64,000 nucleotides of DNA from positions 6,868,949 through 6,932,948 of the forward strand of contig CM064430.1 in the NCBI GenBank assembly GCA_032690845.1, read 5' to 3'. The notes under the pieces were generated by a model. The model saw nothing but the letters and a program-made list of their open reading frames with translations. It ran no database searches and had not been told where the DNA came from. The DNA comes from Eleusine coracana subsp. coracana (taxonomy: Eukaryota > Streptophyta > Magnoliopsida > Poales > Poaceae). Below are positions 33,370 to 44,838 of the stretch, piece after piece (positions within the stretch are counted from its first letter, which is position 1; each line of letters opens with the position of its first letter). Position numbers and translations under genes: made by a program.

Positions 33370-34094
33370 GGTGATTCGTGAAACTTCGCTATAGGGACAT
33401 TGATGCTTGTTTGAATTAGCATGCCCAAGTCCCTAAGCCACAACTACATAGATCGATTGCATCTAGTGACTTCATTTGGAGGAACAGTTGTTTGCATATA
33501 TACTTTCCGAGGACTTGCACATCTACATATCTTTAGAAGATGCAACTCACTAAAAAGCATTAATTACTATTTCTTTGCATCCTGGTGAAGCCACGTCATT
33601 AGAATTGTTGTCACCGTTAAGATCTTCTTCGTTTCTTCCATTGACCGTCCAAATAGCAGTCTCATGCTCACGCCCGACCTGTTTCGCTTAAAGTAATTGT
33701 ATTGGCGGTGCTCCACGTCTTCACCGAAACTTCCCTCTACTAATATGTGCTCTCATCAATGGTCAGCATTAAAGCAATGAAACTGACGTCCGCTCATCTC
33801 CGGTGACTGCTTAAAGCCCTATGTATACCTCCATGGATGAATCTTAGACCAAACAAATCTTTTGTGCTTGCACGGTCTGCTCCCATGGATGCACTTGAGC
33901 GGTCGAACTGACTGGCGGCGACATACAAAGGTGGCCCTGTCGTCTCATTGGCGTGAAGGCTGCAGCCCATCGTTGTGGCCATAGGGGCTAATTACCTGTG
34001 CCACAGTGACTTGCGATCCGGATTGGCACCAGCATGGATAGGGACGATTGGTTATCTTTTACCAAATTGCACACAACTGTGATTGCCCCGTCGT
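33370..34094. other. Spacer, no gene seen
   Basis: Mixed composition with short frames on both strands. None has a recognisable motif or start context. Confidence 0.35.
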
Positions 34095-34110
34095 GATTTC
34101 CTCCGTCGGT

Positions 34111-34387
34111 GCGAAAGGGGCTTCAGCCCGATGGTTGAGGCTCTGAGTAGCATCTCCTCAGGTCTCGAGTTCGATTCCCGTTGGAAGCGAATTTCAGAAT
34201 TTGAGGTTAAAAAAATCCCCTTGCCCTCCCAGTACCAAAGCACACAGTAAAGACTTGCGTCACAGCTCACAGGTCAGCTGAGTCCCGGTGTATGACCTGG
34301 GAGTGGGGTTCGGGGGTTTTCTCGACCTGTGTGAGAAGGTCTTCTTCTTAAAAAAGCCCGGGGGCCGTCATACCCCCCGCAGGTCGA
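34111..34387 (+). mobile_element. tRNA-derived SINE with 16-bp target duplication
   Basis: The element is flanked by perfect copies of GATTTCCTCCGTCGGT (34095-34110 and 34388-34403). Its head resembles a tRNA gene, with an A-box-like GATGGTTGAGGC at about 34130 and a B-box-like GAGTTCGATTCC near 34168, the internal promoter of RNA polymerase III. The body continues with AAGCGAATTTCAGAATTTGAGG and ends in a GC-rich CCCCCCGCAGGTCGAG tail rather than poly(A). SINEs are copied by the reverse transcriptase of other elements. The length (277 bp) and long duplication are typical. It is not a functional tRNA gene because the acceptor stem does not pair. Confidence 0.85.
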
Positions 34388-34403
34388 GATTTCCTCCGTC
34401 GGT

Positions 34404-35590
34404 AGGACTCTGCTGTGCTGACTGCCGAGCCTCCCTCTGGTGGGCATGCAACGTATTAGGCAAAATGTTTCCTAGATGTTGAATTTACTCACAGATGTAC
34501 ATATTATAATGTTTTGTGATGGTTTGTGATGTCTCTCCACTTTGACATCTCAGTTAATTTCACATCTATTGGATCTCTCATATGAATCCATTTTTACTAT
34601 TTAGCAGATACTGGTCTGGTGACTCAGATTTTTCTTACTTATCGAATAAACCATACTGCCTTTTCTGTTCAGTTCTCATCAGTTCCTTCCCTGGTATGAT
34701 ATTCTATACTCTCAATTTTTTTCTGATGTTTCTAACGCATCCATTTTAGTAGTGTCTGCTATTGTCTGATATTCTATTATTCACTACACAACTGATTTGG
34801 TATGCTTAAAAAAATAGTTTGGCGCATATCATAACCTATATGAATCATTTTTGGAGTGCTAAATTTGTAAATGCAGGTGCCTTTGGTTACCAGTAGTTGC
34901 GTTCTTTCCTGGTCATCAACTGAACATTTGGAGGAGATGGATTATTGTTCCTGTTGTACTTTCGTTTGGGATATGCCCATAATATATATTTTTGGGCATA
35001 TTTCTCCTGTTAAGTGTGATCGGACCTGCAAGATTTGGCCAGTCATTTTGGAAAAGTCATTCAATGGTATATATGAAATTTATGTAGCCACCAATAAATA
35101 GTTTGTGATGAACATTTGTTCTTTTCAATGTGTGCTATCATCCCCACAGTGCGGAGTGGCGTTAGATTATGCTGGAAGCCTGAAACATGTTATATTTGCT
35201 CTACTATCTTTAGTCTATTTCTATCCATGTTGATGATGATTGTCTAGGTTCATAGAGGTCCATATTTTGTGCTTATTGCTTCTGCAACTTAATTTTACAC
35301 TCTTTCTCCAAATAATATTTATCATGTAACAAGATGTATCTTACAATTTAGTCAATGTCGACAGTGTTTTATCAACACCTTTTTTGTTGCATTATAATTT
35401 GTGAAAGTTCATATCCTGCTTTATGAATTTTCTATTTATTTACATTCTAATAAAACAAAAAATATCACCATTGTATTCTATTTTCATGCCGTTTCTACTT
35501 ATCAAAAGATATTTTATCCCTAACTTTTTGTATACTAAATTATGGTTTCATATGGTAAGTTTCTTAAACTATTTTTCTTTTAAAATTTCC
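34404..35590. other. AT-rich spacer, possible Helitron body
   Basis: No gene was recognised. It lies upstream of a Helitron-like 3' end at 35617 and may belong to that element. A 76-codon plus-strand frame at 34871-35101 contains several Cys and Trp but has no recognisable domain. Confidence 0.3.
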
Positions 35591-35617
35591 ATAGCAACGC
35601 GCGGGGAATTGAACTAG
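35588..35617 (+). mobile_element. Helitron-like 3' terminus (degenerate)
   Basis: TTCC and GGAA enclose ATAGCAACGCGCGG, followed by TTGAA and CTAG (35614-35617) then T. This matches the layout at 3446-3473, with a weaker stem. The 5' end was not found. Confidence 0.45.
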
Positions 35618-37356
35618 TATATAGTAAACCTCTGCGATTGGATTATTATTGACAGATGATATATTTAATTTATGTCTAAGATTAATTGGCTAACTCAATT
35701 CTACGGGTTAAAAAAACAATCCCATCTAATTGAAACTATACAGTTAGGCCTCCTTGGAACGCCCTTCCCCGGAGAGATTCCGGCCCAATCCCAAGGAAGG
35801 AAGCCCGCCCGAAAAACAGCCCGGGGGAATCCCCGGTGGCCTTTGGGAGCCCATAATCAGGGGAAGGCGTGACCCGGGCTCGCCCAGTTTCCTGGGAAGG
35901 AAAAAATCGTCTCCCGACCCAGGGAAAGAAACCCTCGCCTCGCTCTCGCTCGCGACGCCGCCTTCCTCGCTCGCCTTGTCTCCACCGATCGAGCGCCGCC
36001 GCCGCCACTGGCCCCCGCCAGATCTCGCGCCGCTGCTGCCTCCTCCTCTCCCCAACCTCGTGCCAACACCGACGCCTCTCCTACCCTGAACGAGCGATGC
36101 CGACGCCTCTCCTCTCCTGGCCGAGCGACGTCGTCGCTTCTCCTCCCTGGACCTTGCGACGCGCCGTCGCCTCTTTCCTGACCGATCGATGCCATCGCCT
36201 AGCGACGCCGCCGCCTCTCCTTCCCCGACAGAGCGCCGCCGCTGCCGTCACCGCCTCTCTCTCATCCGCCATCTGAGATCCGAACAACAGCGGCACGATC
36301 CAGGACAACAAGTCACCTAGGTAATCCATTACCCTTCCTGGTCCCCATCTCTCTTCGTCCTTCCCTCCCCTTCATTTCATGATTCGCCGCCTGCCTAGCT
36401 GTAGTAGTAGCATATCTGCATCACACAGTTTCTATCACGCTAGTTCAATTCTCTGATGCAGGGATTACTTGCACTCAGTTCCTAGTCCTAGGTTGTTTAC
36501 TTCACCAACTGCTGTCGTGCGTTACTTCACCAACGTTAGTTCAACTGTATCGGTTATCACAGATTGCTATGCTCATGCTATCAGTTGGAGACTATGAGGC
36601 TTTTTGTTTGACTCTTTGATTTGTGTTCACCTAATGTACAGTTATGGATCCAAGCCGCCAACCAAGCTGGATACTTTCTCATAGGGTTCAGTATTGCTAT
36701 TGATTTGATTTGGCAGCTTGAGCAGTTCTTTGTATTGATGGAACGTAGGGAAACAATATTGTGCTTATTGCATAGCTACTTGTTAAGGAGCATGTTCTGT
36801 TGACTAATTTGGAACTTATGTACATACTATGTCTTTGAGCTCTGTATGGTCTATCCTTAGTTATAAATATGGTTTCACTGTCTTACTGCGAAATGTATCT
36901 GTTGTTAGCATGACAAGATTGATCTTCTTTTTCTTTTTTTTTCTTAAACAATCCAGAGTTCTTATTTTTATGTTATTTTTCTTTATGTTGCATTATACCA
37001 ACAGTTGTATGGTGAGGAACCATTTTTCAATTCCTGAGTTGCCAATTATGCATAACAATAGTCTTTGTTTTGTATAGTTGTATATGTGCCCATAACTAAA
37101 ATGTGATTTGTGGGGCCCATTTTCTATTTTCAGGCATCTTCCAATGTTTTAAAACATGTCCTGAAAATGCTTTGATGAAAATGATTGTAATTATAATTAT
37201 TACCTTTCTCTGCTTATGCAGGTGCTTGTGTGAATTATAGATAGCTACCTTGTTCCTCCTGTTGATGACGCACAGCTGGCTGCCTCTACCTTGACTGCCC
37301 TATAATCCAGCCAACAGTGCCAGTGTTCGTCGATCTACATCTCCTCATCCTCACGG

Positions 37357-37358
<2 letters not shown>

Positions 37359-37392
<34 letters not shown>
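37359..37392. repeat. (CT)n microsatellite
   Basis: About 17 CT units in a row. A second, shorter CT run at about 37640-37654 is followed by a GT run. Confidence 0.95.
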
Positions 37393-37397
<5 letters not shown>

Positions 37398-37497
37398 ATA
37401 AGTAAACTTGTGTTTTCATGGAGGTAGAAGTAGATGCGAATTGTTGCAACAATGTGATGTACTATTACATTGCTGCCTCTGCCTTTTTACGGTGAGG

Positions 37498-37528
<31 letters not shown>

Positions 37529-37589
37529 GTTATCAAGAGGATGGGGGTGAGACAGGATACTACTATATAAGTAAACTTGTGTTTTCATG
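37391..37589. repeat. Direct repeat pair, 30 bp, 169 bp apart
   Basis: CTACTACATAAGTAAACTTG at 37391 recurs with one change at 37560, both followed by TGTTTTCATG. With the repeated CT and GT runs this suggests a partial tandem duplication of about 170 bp. Confidence 0.7.
37512..37529. repeat. Run of 18 G preceded by (GT)n
   Basis: An uninterrupted G18 follows a TGTGTGTGTG tract. Such runs can form quadruplex structures and are error-prone in sequencing, so the exact length is uncertain. Confidence 0.9.
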
Positions 37590-38069
37590 TCTAGCCGCTG
37601 CTGCTTTTAATTTTGCTCCATAGGAAGATTCAGTATGTCCTCTCTCTCTCTCTCTTTGTGTGTGTGTGTTTGTACGATGCAATGTTCTTCTTTTGTGATA
37701 TGTTTGTACGATGACTAGTACAAGAGTATACTGAACTTCTTTTGTGATATCTCTGCACACCTTGAGTTTGTCTCATCAGTTTGGCATTTTATTAAATTTT
37801 TATGAATTTTCTCGATTATTTCTGCAGCGTTTGAGACTATTTTTGTCTTTTGGGATTTCTACCCCTTTGTTCCCAAACAGATGCTGATATTATAGGTCCA
37901 GGGAAGACAAGGAACGGGGTGACAGGGATAACCCCGCTGGGGGTTTGCTACCCTGGGTTTTCCAACCCTGGTTCCCAAAGGAGCCCTTAAGGTCAGTTCC
38001 GGTGATTGAACTCTGTGTGCGAACTCACAAGGCGGGAATCATTTTCAGTATCGGGTGATTTTGACGCCG

Positions 38070-38330
38070 CCGGCTGTAGGTCAACCAGCTTCGATGGGGA
38101 GACTTAGAGAGAATTATGCATTCATTATTATTACTCCGACTACGTGTCTGCGTGACTTTTTAACTTCACCCGTGCGTTGCTGTGCAAGTTTTTTTTTTTC
38201 AACGAGCTAGAATTGTTTGAACGGAATACACTCTGCTGCCTGAACGTTTTTAAGTGGCGTTTGCAAGTTGCAACGTTTGCTATGTCATATGTCAGACTCA
38301 GACCGACGCCTTGTTGTTGTTTGGATGCTG
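38070..38330. repeat. Dispersed repeat, copy 2 (uninterrupted)
   Basis: It shares the order GCCGCCGGC, TCGATGG, AGAGA, TTATTACTCCG, TTTTTAAGTGGCG and CCTTGTTG with 30285-31080, without the LTR-like insertion present there. Confidence 0.5.
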
Positions 38331-38618
38331 GAGACCAGATCCGTGTGAGGTTGACAACAGGAAATAATTAGACGCGAATAGATAGACACTAACATAATAA
38401 TGAATACCAAAACAAGAGAAGACAATCCAAGTGATGAATGGTAAGTGTTGTAAAATATGGCCTTCGGCAGCTGTCACGAATCCCTCGATCCGATCCCTTC
38501 CCTCCCGGCAGCAACTTGAGCGTGAGGTAGATGGCAGAGTTCTCCGTCTCCCTTCCCAACCCGGCGACATCAATAGAGACAAGAGACACAAGAGACAAAG
38601 TCGGGTGGTACTAGTATC

Positions 38619-38801
38619 TGTTATTTATTGGAATTTCTCAATATGGTCGCACCTGGTTACATTATATAGTCGGGTAGGCAGAGTCCTACTGGGACTTGGA
38701 ATCGAGTCATACTGTGACTCGGGTAGGAAACGAGTCTGACTAGGACTCGTTTGTTGCCTTTTGATATGAGCCCATAACCTTAAAACGTAAGGTTTATAAC
38801 A
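38619..38801 (-). repeat. 3' LTR of the short-LTR copia element
   Basis: The tips TGTTAT and ATAACA are perfect inverted repeats. The last 60 bp recur with two or three differences at 46873-46932. Confidence 0.75.
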
Positions 38802-39105
38802 CTCCCCCTTGGACGAATACCATGATAATCTCATGCCTCATTAAAACTCCTAAAAATCCAATGGAAAAAATATGAAGAAAGAGTACATAGTTACCGCTAG
38901 TGCGTTGCACACGTTGCCTCATTAAAAACCTGTTGGAGAAACTTCGAGAAAACTCTCATCAGGAAAAAGAGTACAACTATTGTCTTCTGGACAATATGAT
39001 CATCAAGATCAGGTTAAATTCAAACTCGGGCTATGTTCAGAGTTGGACTCCCCTAGAACCTTACAATTCTCTTAAGTGCCTCATACCAATACCGTGAACA
39101 TACTT

Positions 39106-39864
39106 CTAGAAAACGGTAGCCGATAAGAACTTGGTGAACAAATTAGCAAGATTTTCACATGACTTAACTTGCAGGATCCTCACTTCGCCTTTCTCCTGGA
39201 GCTTGTGAGTATAGAAAAACTTAGGCGATATATGCTTCGTCAAGTTATTCTTTACATACCCGATTTGCATTTGCACAACACATGCTGCATTATCCTCATG
39301 GATAACAGTAGGGGTATTGACGGTTTTCAGACCACATGACTTCAGGATATGACTTGTCATCCGTCTAAGCCAAACACACTCCCGTGCGGTTTCATATAGG
39401 GCTATTATATCTGAGTGGTTAGTAGATGTCGCTACTAAGGTCTGTTTACAAGACCGCCATGAAACAACCGTACCACCACAGAGAAACACAAATCCGGACT
39501 GAGATCTAGCATGATGTGGATCAGAAAGATACCCTACATCTGCATATCCCACCATGGTCAAGTCCTGTTTCTTCGGGAAAAATAGCCCAAGTTCAATGGT
39601 GCCTTCGAGGTATCTCAAGATTGTCTTAATGCCAACCCAATGCCTTCTGGTTGGTGCAGAGCTGTACCGAGCAAGCAAATTAACAGCAAAAGCGATATCC
39701 GGCCTTGTGCTATTTGTAAGATACATCAATGCTCCGATAGCACTAAGATAAGGGACTTCGGGTTTTAGCAATTCCTCATTGTCATCCTTGGGTCTAAAAG
39801 GATCTTGATCCTTATTGAGTGATCTAACAACCATGGGGGTTTTCAAAGGATGAGCCTTTGACAT
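39106..39864 (-). pseudogene. C-terminal reverse transcriptase/RNase H of a copia polyprotein (fragment)
   Basis: A 252-codon open frame holds the RT-RNase H connection (YLSAIGALMYLTNSTRPDIAF, read in two blocks) and RNase H (VGYADVGYLSD, SGFVFLCGGTVVSWRSCKQ, HEDNAACV), ending just after NLFTKFL. Several family residues are changed: YADVGY replaces the usual YADAGY/YTDADW-type motif and STNHSDIIAL replaces a STxHAE-type motif, so the RNase H Glu appears lost. The N-terminal part is cut off by the insertion at 39872. Confidence 0.85.
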
Positions 39865-39871
39865 GTTAAAT

Positions 39872-42800
39872 TGTCACACCCCAAAATTTCAAATTTTGGT
39901 TTGTGACCTAAATTTCACTAAATTTTAAAAATTTTTATAATAGTTTAAAATTTGGTTTAAATTAATTAAAACATCATCACTTATTTTAGGCAAAATAATG
40001 ATTTTCTAAAATAAAATAAATTAATGTATGTTATTATTATTATTATTGTTATTTTGTTTGTTGCATTCATGTTGCCATAGTTGCAGCAGGATTTTATTGC
40101 GTGAAAAACTATTTTGAAAATTCTACTAGTAATCGATTTGTTTTGGTTTAGGAAATAGAATAGAAAGGGAAAAAGAAAAGGAAGAAACCCCTCTCTGGGC
40201 CGAGATCTCTCCCCGTGGCCCAACTTCTCCCTCCCTCCCTTTCAGACTGCTCGACCCAACCTCTTCCCTCCCTCTTCCCCCTCTTTCCTCTGGCCTTAGG
40301 CCGAGCTACCCCGAGGCCCAGCTTTCCTCCTCTCCCTTCGGCCTTGGGCCATTTCTCTCTGAGGCCCACTCCACTCCTGTCTCTCTCCTAGGCTGGCCTG
40401 GCCCAGCGCGCCCTGTTTGGCCCACCCCGTCCTCGGCCTCGCGTGGCCCAGCCGCCCCCAGCCCATCTCACCCGCTCGGCCCAGCCCGCCCTCGCGCGCC
40501 CGCTCAAAACCCTAGGCTGCCGCCGCCCAGCCCCGGCCGCCGCCGCCACTTCCTGGGCGTGCGTGCCCGGCCAACCTAGGGGCTCACACCCCTATAAAAG
40601 GAGGGCCCTGCTCCCCGCGCCCCCCCTTCTCCTGCCTTGCGCCGCCACGAGCCCCTACGCACCGCCGATGACCGCACTGCCACCTCCCCGCCATGGAGGT
40701 CGGTGAGCTCCACGCCGACACCTTACACGGCCGCCTCGAGCCCTGCTGACCCGCTGCCGGCCATCGCGAGGCCGTGTTGCCCCCGACTAGCCCCTCCCCG
40801 GCAAGCCTCACCGCTCGAAGCTTCTCCATGTCGTCGCTGAACCACCGGAACCCGCTGCTGACGACGAGAACACCTCCCCGGCCTCGAATCCTCGCGCGCG
40901 ACCCCTTGGGTGAGCTCTCTACGCTCTCTTCTCCCCTCTGGACCCTTCCCTGTCGGATCCCGGCCACCGGAGCGCCGCCTATGGCGAGCCCCGCTCTCTG
41001 CGCCGCTGCCGACAACCACCGGTCCACCGTGGACTAGTGGACCACGGGTCCACAAGGTCATAGACCCAGTCCATGGGGTCTTTGGGTTAAAATAATTAAT
41101 TAAAATCCTGGGTGATTGCTGGTTTTGTGCATAGGCCCCTCCACTTTTATAAAATTATATTTATAGCCTCAGTTTTATGCAGAACCCCTCCAAATTTATA
41201 TTTAGGCCCCTGACCTTATTTATAATTACTTTTAACACTGCATTTCTGTAGAAAAGCCCCTAAACCTTTTTTCTAAATAATTTTTATTCCTGTAATTTTA
41301 CAATAACACCCCTAAACTTATTTTTTATTAATTATGTTTAGTCTTGCCTTTTTACAGTTAGGCCCTTCAATTTATATAAAAAAATTGTATTTTGGCCCTG
41401 TAAATTTTATAGTTAAGCTCCTGAACTTTTCCAAAATTACTTTTTAGTCCCTAAATTTTATACAAAATATATTTCCACCCTGATATTTTACAATTTAGTC
41501 CCTGTACTTTTTATAAATTACATTTTAGTCCCTAAAATTTTCATAAATTATATCTTATAGGTATATTTTATAGTTTAGCCCTTATATTCTTCTAAAATTA
41601 CTTTTAGGCCCTTTTACTTGTCTGTTTTTACGTTTTAATCCCTAAAACTTCAAATAGCCATAACTTTTTACTCGTAACTCGGATTGAGGCGATTCTTGCG
41701 CCCACGCGATCGTAGCAACGCGTAATTTTTCATAGTATTGCTTTCTTTGTAGTTTGTTACTGTGTGGTGTGTTGTTTCTTAGTATGTTTGTATGCTTATA
41801 TTTCCAGCGTGACGTTGAGTAGATGAACTGCTGTTAGAGAACTTCTGGGATCTCCATCTTGAAGACTTTGAGCAGCAGCAAAGGGAACCCGGCAAGTGTC
41901 CTTGATGCATATTGAACCTATGTTTTATATTCTCTCTATCTCTATGCATGCTTGTTAATATTGAATCCTATGTGTCATTATCCTATTCCATATTATTCCT
42001 TGTCGCCTGGGTCATGATGTAGTATATTGGTATGGGTACGTCATGCTTAGTTTGCTTTGTCGGGAATGGAAGTGTCTAATGTTAATCTTGATTAATGGTC
42101 CACTTTAACATAATCATGAGGGATGGGAAATCCTTTTTAGGAACATGAAACCTAGGGTGATCCAAGCAGGAGGATGATGATGATGGTGCGGGTATGCACG
42201 TGTACTCAGTACAGTACAGTGGGTTTGTGGTGGTAACTGCTTGGTATCACAAGGGTAGATTTGTGGAACGTGTAACCATGAAAACCGCACAAAGCACAGG
42301 GCTGATATGGGTAGGCTTGGTTTAGTATCGAGATGTCTTCCTAGTTCTGTGAGCAGTCGAGGAAGGAGGACGGGAGGGTTTACTCTCGGACTCAGGCGAT
42401 GGACGATTTACTCCTAGCCACGGCGCCAGAGGGGGCTTCTGTAGGAACGGTTTAATTCCGCAGCGGTGAAACCTTAGCGTGGATTGTTTGCAGGCTGGGA
42501 AGCGCTCTGAAAGACCTTGTGGTGATCTCTTGGCCTCACACCTATGGTAGTGTGATTTAGGCAATATGGAGACTCTCTAGTCACTGCATAGTGATGAAAT
42601 CACCAACCTGTGGGTAAAGTTGTGCAACCTCTACAGAGTGTCAAACTGTTATAACAGCCGTGCTCATGGTCAAGAGCGGCATGGACCTTTCACACGATTA
42701 GTGGGTTGATGATGGGTGGACTTGGTGGGTAGCCAAGTTTGGTTTGGGCGGTGTAACCCATGGTTTGTTACAGGCGGTGTAACCTGTAGTGTGGTTTCTC

Positions 42801-43382
42801 ATGGGCGGTTTAACCCATGGTTTGCTATAGGCGGTGTAACCTGTAGTGTGGTTTTCTATGGGCGGTTTAACCCATGGTTGGTTACAGGTGGTTTAACCTG
42901 TAGTGTTGGACAGATGAGATAACTGGTGGGAACTTTTCACCTAGTAAATAGGATGGCTTTTCTACTAGGTGTAGGTGCTCATTTATGCAAATAAACCATT
43001 ATGTTAGCCTTTCTTCTATTAAGCTTGCATGCCATGTTTTCCCCCACTTGGATAGTACGACATGTGCTCACCCTTGCTATTTCCCTTTGTTGTTGTACTA
43101 TAAACTGCTGCTCAGAAGATGGAGATATAGACTACATTAATGAAGACTACTACTAGGCGAGCGTGCCCCCGGTCGATTGCCTGTGGTGTTATGGTGTTTT
43201 CCGTTGCTATTTAGTTTGAGAGTCGGTTTAGTCTTTAAAGACAATCTCTTATATAATAATGGTACATTTTAATAAAGAAATTGGTTATACTGTTATTCAC
43301 CTTACTGTCGATATGTGTGATACTTGTTCCTAGGCACACATATGATAAGCACTTGGTTTTATCCTTAAAACCGGGTGTGACA
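39872..43382 (+). repeat. 5' LTR of long-LTR element 2
   Basis: The LTR contains a GC-rich block (about 40190-41070) with a TATA-like CTATAAAAGG near 40591. A stretch of reiterated phrases such as TAGTCCCTAAATTTTATA (about 41120-41650) follows, then the tandem repeats at 42735-42905. Confidence 0.8.
42735..42905 (+). repeat. Tandem repeat of ~60 bp, nearly three copies
   Basis: Units contain GGGCGGTTTAACCCATGG and GGCGGTGTAACCTGTAG. The apparent Cys-rich frame across them (42716-42922) is a product of repetition, not a gene. Confidence 0.8.
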
Positions 43383-44838
43383 GAAGTGGTATCAGAGCCG
43401 TGTCGACCGTAGGACGCAAGCCTAGATAGAATGGTCATGTCATAGGTTCTATTTTCAAAACTAGTGTTTGGAAAACTTTTACTTCTACAAAAAATTCTTC
43501 CATCTTACCTTCGTACCTACTCTTTACTTGCCTACTCTAGAATGATTAAAAAGAAATGTTATTTCTACTATTTCCTTCCCCTTTTTAAAAGTTAGTTAGC
43601 CAACGTACACTACCATAAACAAGATGAATGGCTTTGAAGATTGCACCAGCTAGTTCTGCTTGGTATGAAGATGAAGATTGAAAAGCCAACGTTGCGGTCT
43701 CTTCATGTCATCAAGTGTATAGGACATCGCTCCGCCTCCAACCTGAAGGAAGACTTTCAAAGAATCATGGTTTAGGATCTTTCCATTTTTAGAATCATAA
43801 TCATGATATAGAACGCTGCTAACTGTAGGTCTTGTGTTACTTGTGGTGTGCTATGCTTGAGTTGGATCTTTGATTGAGTGTTGGTGTGCTTGCAAAGCGT
43901 CCAGCCTTGTTATCATATCATTAGTTATAGCTAGCTAGTCTAGTTTGGGTTATCATTTCTCTCTCTTACTTCTATCATTACATTCTTTCCTAGTCACTTA
44001 TAACCCAACCAATTCGAGGAGATGTTGAACTAGACCGTTAGATTCTTTCAATGAAGCATCAACAAGAGGAAGTCAATACCCAAGATAGCTCACCGTTACC
44101 TTGGCCAGCTCCAAACAACGAAGACAAGGTTGGGGATATTCTCACAAAAGAGGCAACACACAACTCATAGCTTCAGGTCAACAAATGAACAGGTGACACC
44201 AAGGGAAGAAGAATCCCTATCACAAAGAAGAGGAAGCATGTCAAGTATGGTACCCGCAAGACACCAACTAAGGCCGGCTATTGTTGTAAACTTCATGGCC
44301 ACCAGTGTTTCCTTCAAAGTAACATGAGTGAATCTGAGTTGAAGAGGCAACCCTCAAGAGGGATGTGCTATAATCAAGAAGGTCCCAATGTTACCTTTCC
44401 AAAGCCTTTAGTTACAAGGATCGGACGCTTTGCTTGTAGCCGACATGGTCAATGGTAGGAAGGTTGCCCACAGAAGGAGATACGGACCATGTGACCAATG
44501 AAAGAATTCAGGATGTTTCAAATTGGTGCAAAAATTGAGAAGATAGTTACAATTGGAGAACCAGTGCTGATGGTCATTTATGTTCAACCCTAAGTGTGAA
44601 CTTAAGGGGGGTAGAGGTCACCACTCACCTCACCAACGTTGGATACCAAGACATAGGTGTGATATTTAAAGATATACGACATCAAGATTTCATTTGGAGA
44701 AGTTGCTGCAGCGAACACCATCAGACTATCAAGGGAATAGAGATCAAGGAAGAAGGACGAACAACGAGATTACCTTTACCCTTTTCTTGCTAGCCACGCA
44801 GAATCTCGGGATGAGATTCCAGTTAAGGGGGGTAGTCT
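43383..44838 (+). other. Short internal region of long-LTR element 2
   Basis: The primer-binding site TGGTATCAGAGCC at 43387-43399 is followed by ~1.4 kb with only short frames. A stretch near 44365-44480 (CYNQEG..., later a CPQKE) vaguely recalls a decayed gag zinc knuckle. The region ends in AGTTAAGGGGGGTAGTCT, the polypurine tract. The element would depend on proteins from a relative. Confidence 0.6.

Larger units (their letters stand above)
35747..37986. mobile_element. PIF/Harbinger-like element carrying a gene-like GC-rich block
   Basis: The left end reads GGCCTCCTTGGAAC and the inverse of the right end GGGCTCCTTTGGGAACC. TTA flanks both (35744-35746 and 37987-37989). The 2.2-kb interior has no transposase. 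Its left part (about 35860-36320) is a GC-rich, CT-rich block ending CACCTAG|GTAATC that looks like the first exon and leader of a plant gene, followed by intron-like AT-rich DNA with microsatellites. It may be a non-autonomous element that has picked up host sequence. Confidence 0.5.

Noticed and set aside
34111..34190. tRNA gene
   Set aside because: A- and B-box-like sequences are present but the acceptor and anticodon stems do not pair, and the 16-bp duplication shows a SINE.
40443..41095. Frames in the GC-rich part of long-LTR element 2 (repeated at 45214-46089)
   Set aside because: The same frames occur in both LTR copies on both strands with no conserved domain. They are LTR composition, not genes.
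42716..42922. Repetitive Trp/Cys-containing small protein
   Set aside because: It is the translation of ~60-bp tandem repeats inside an LTR, not a gene.
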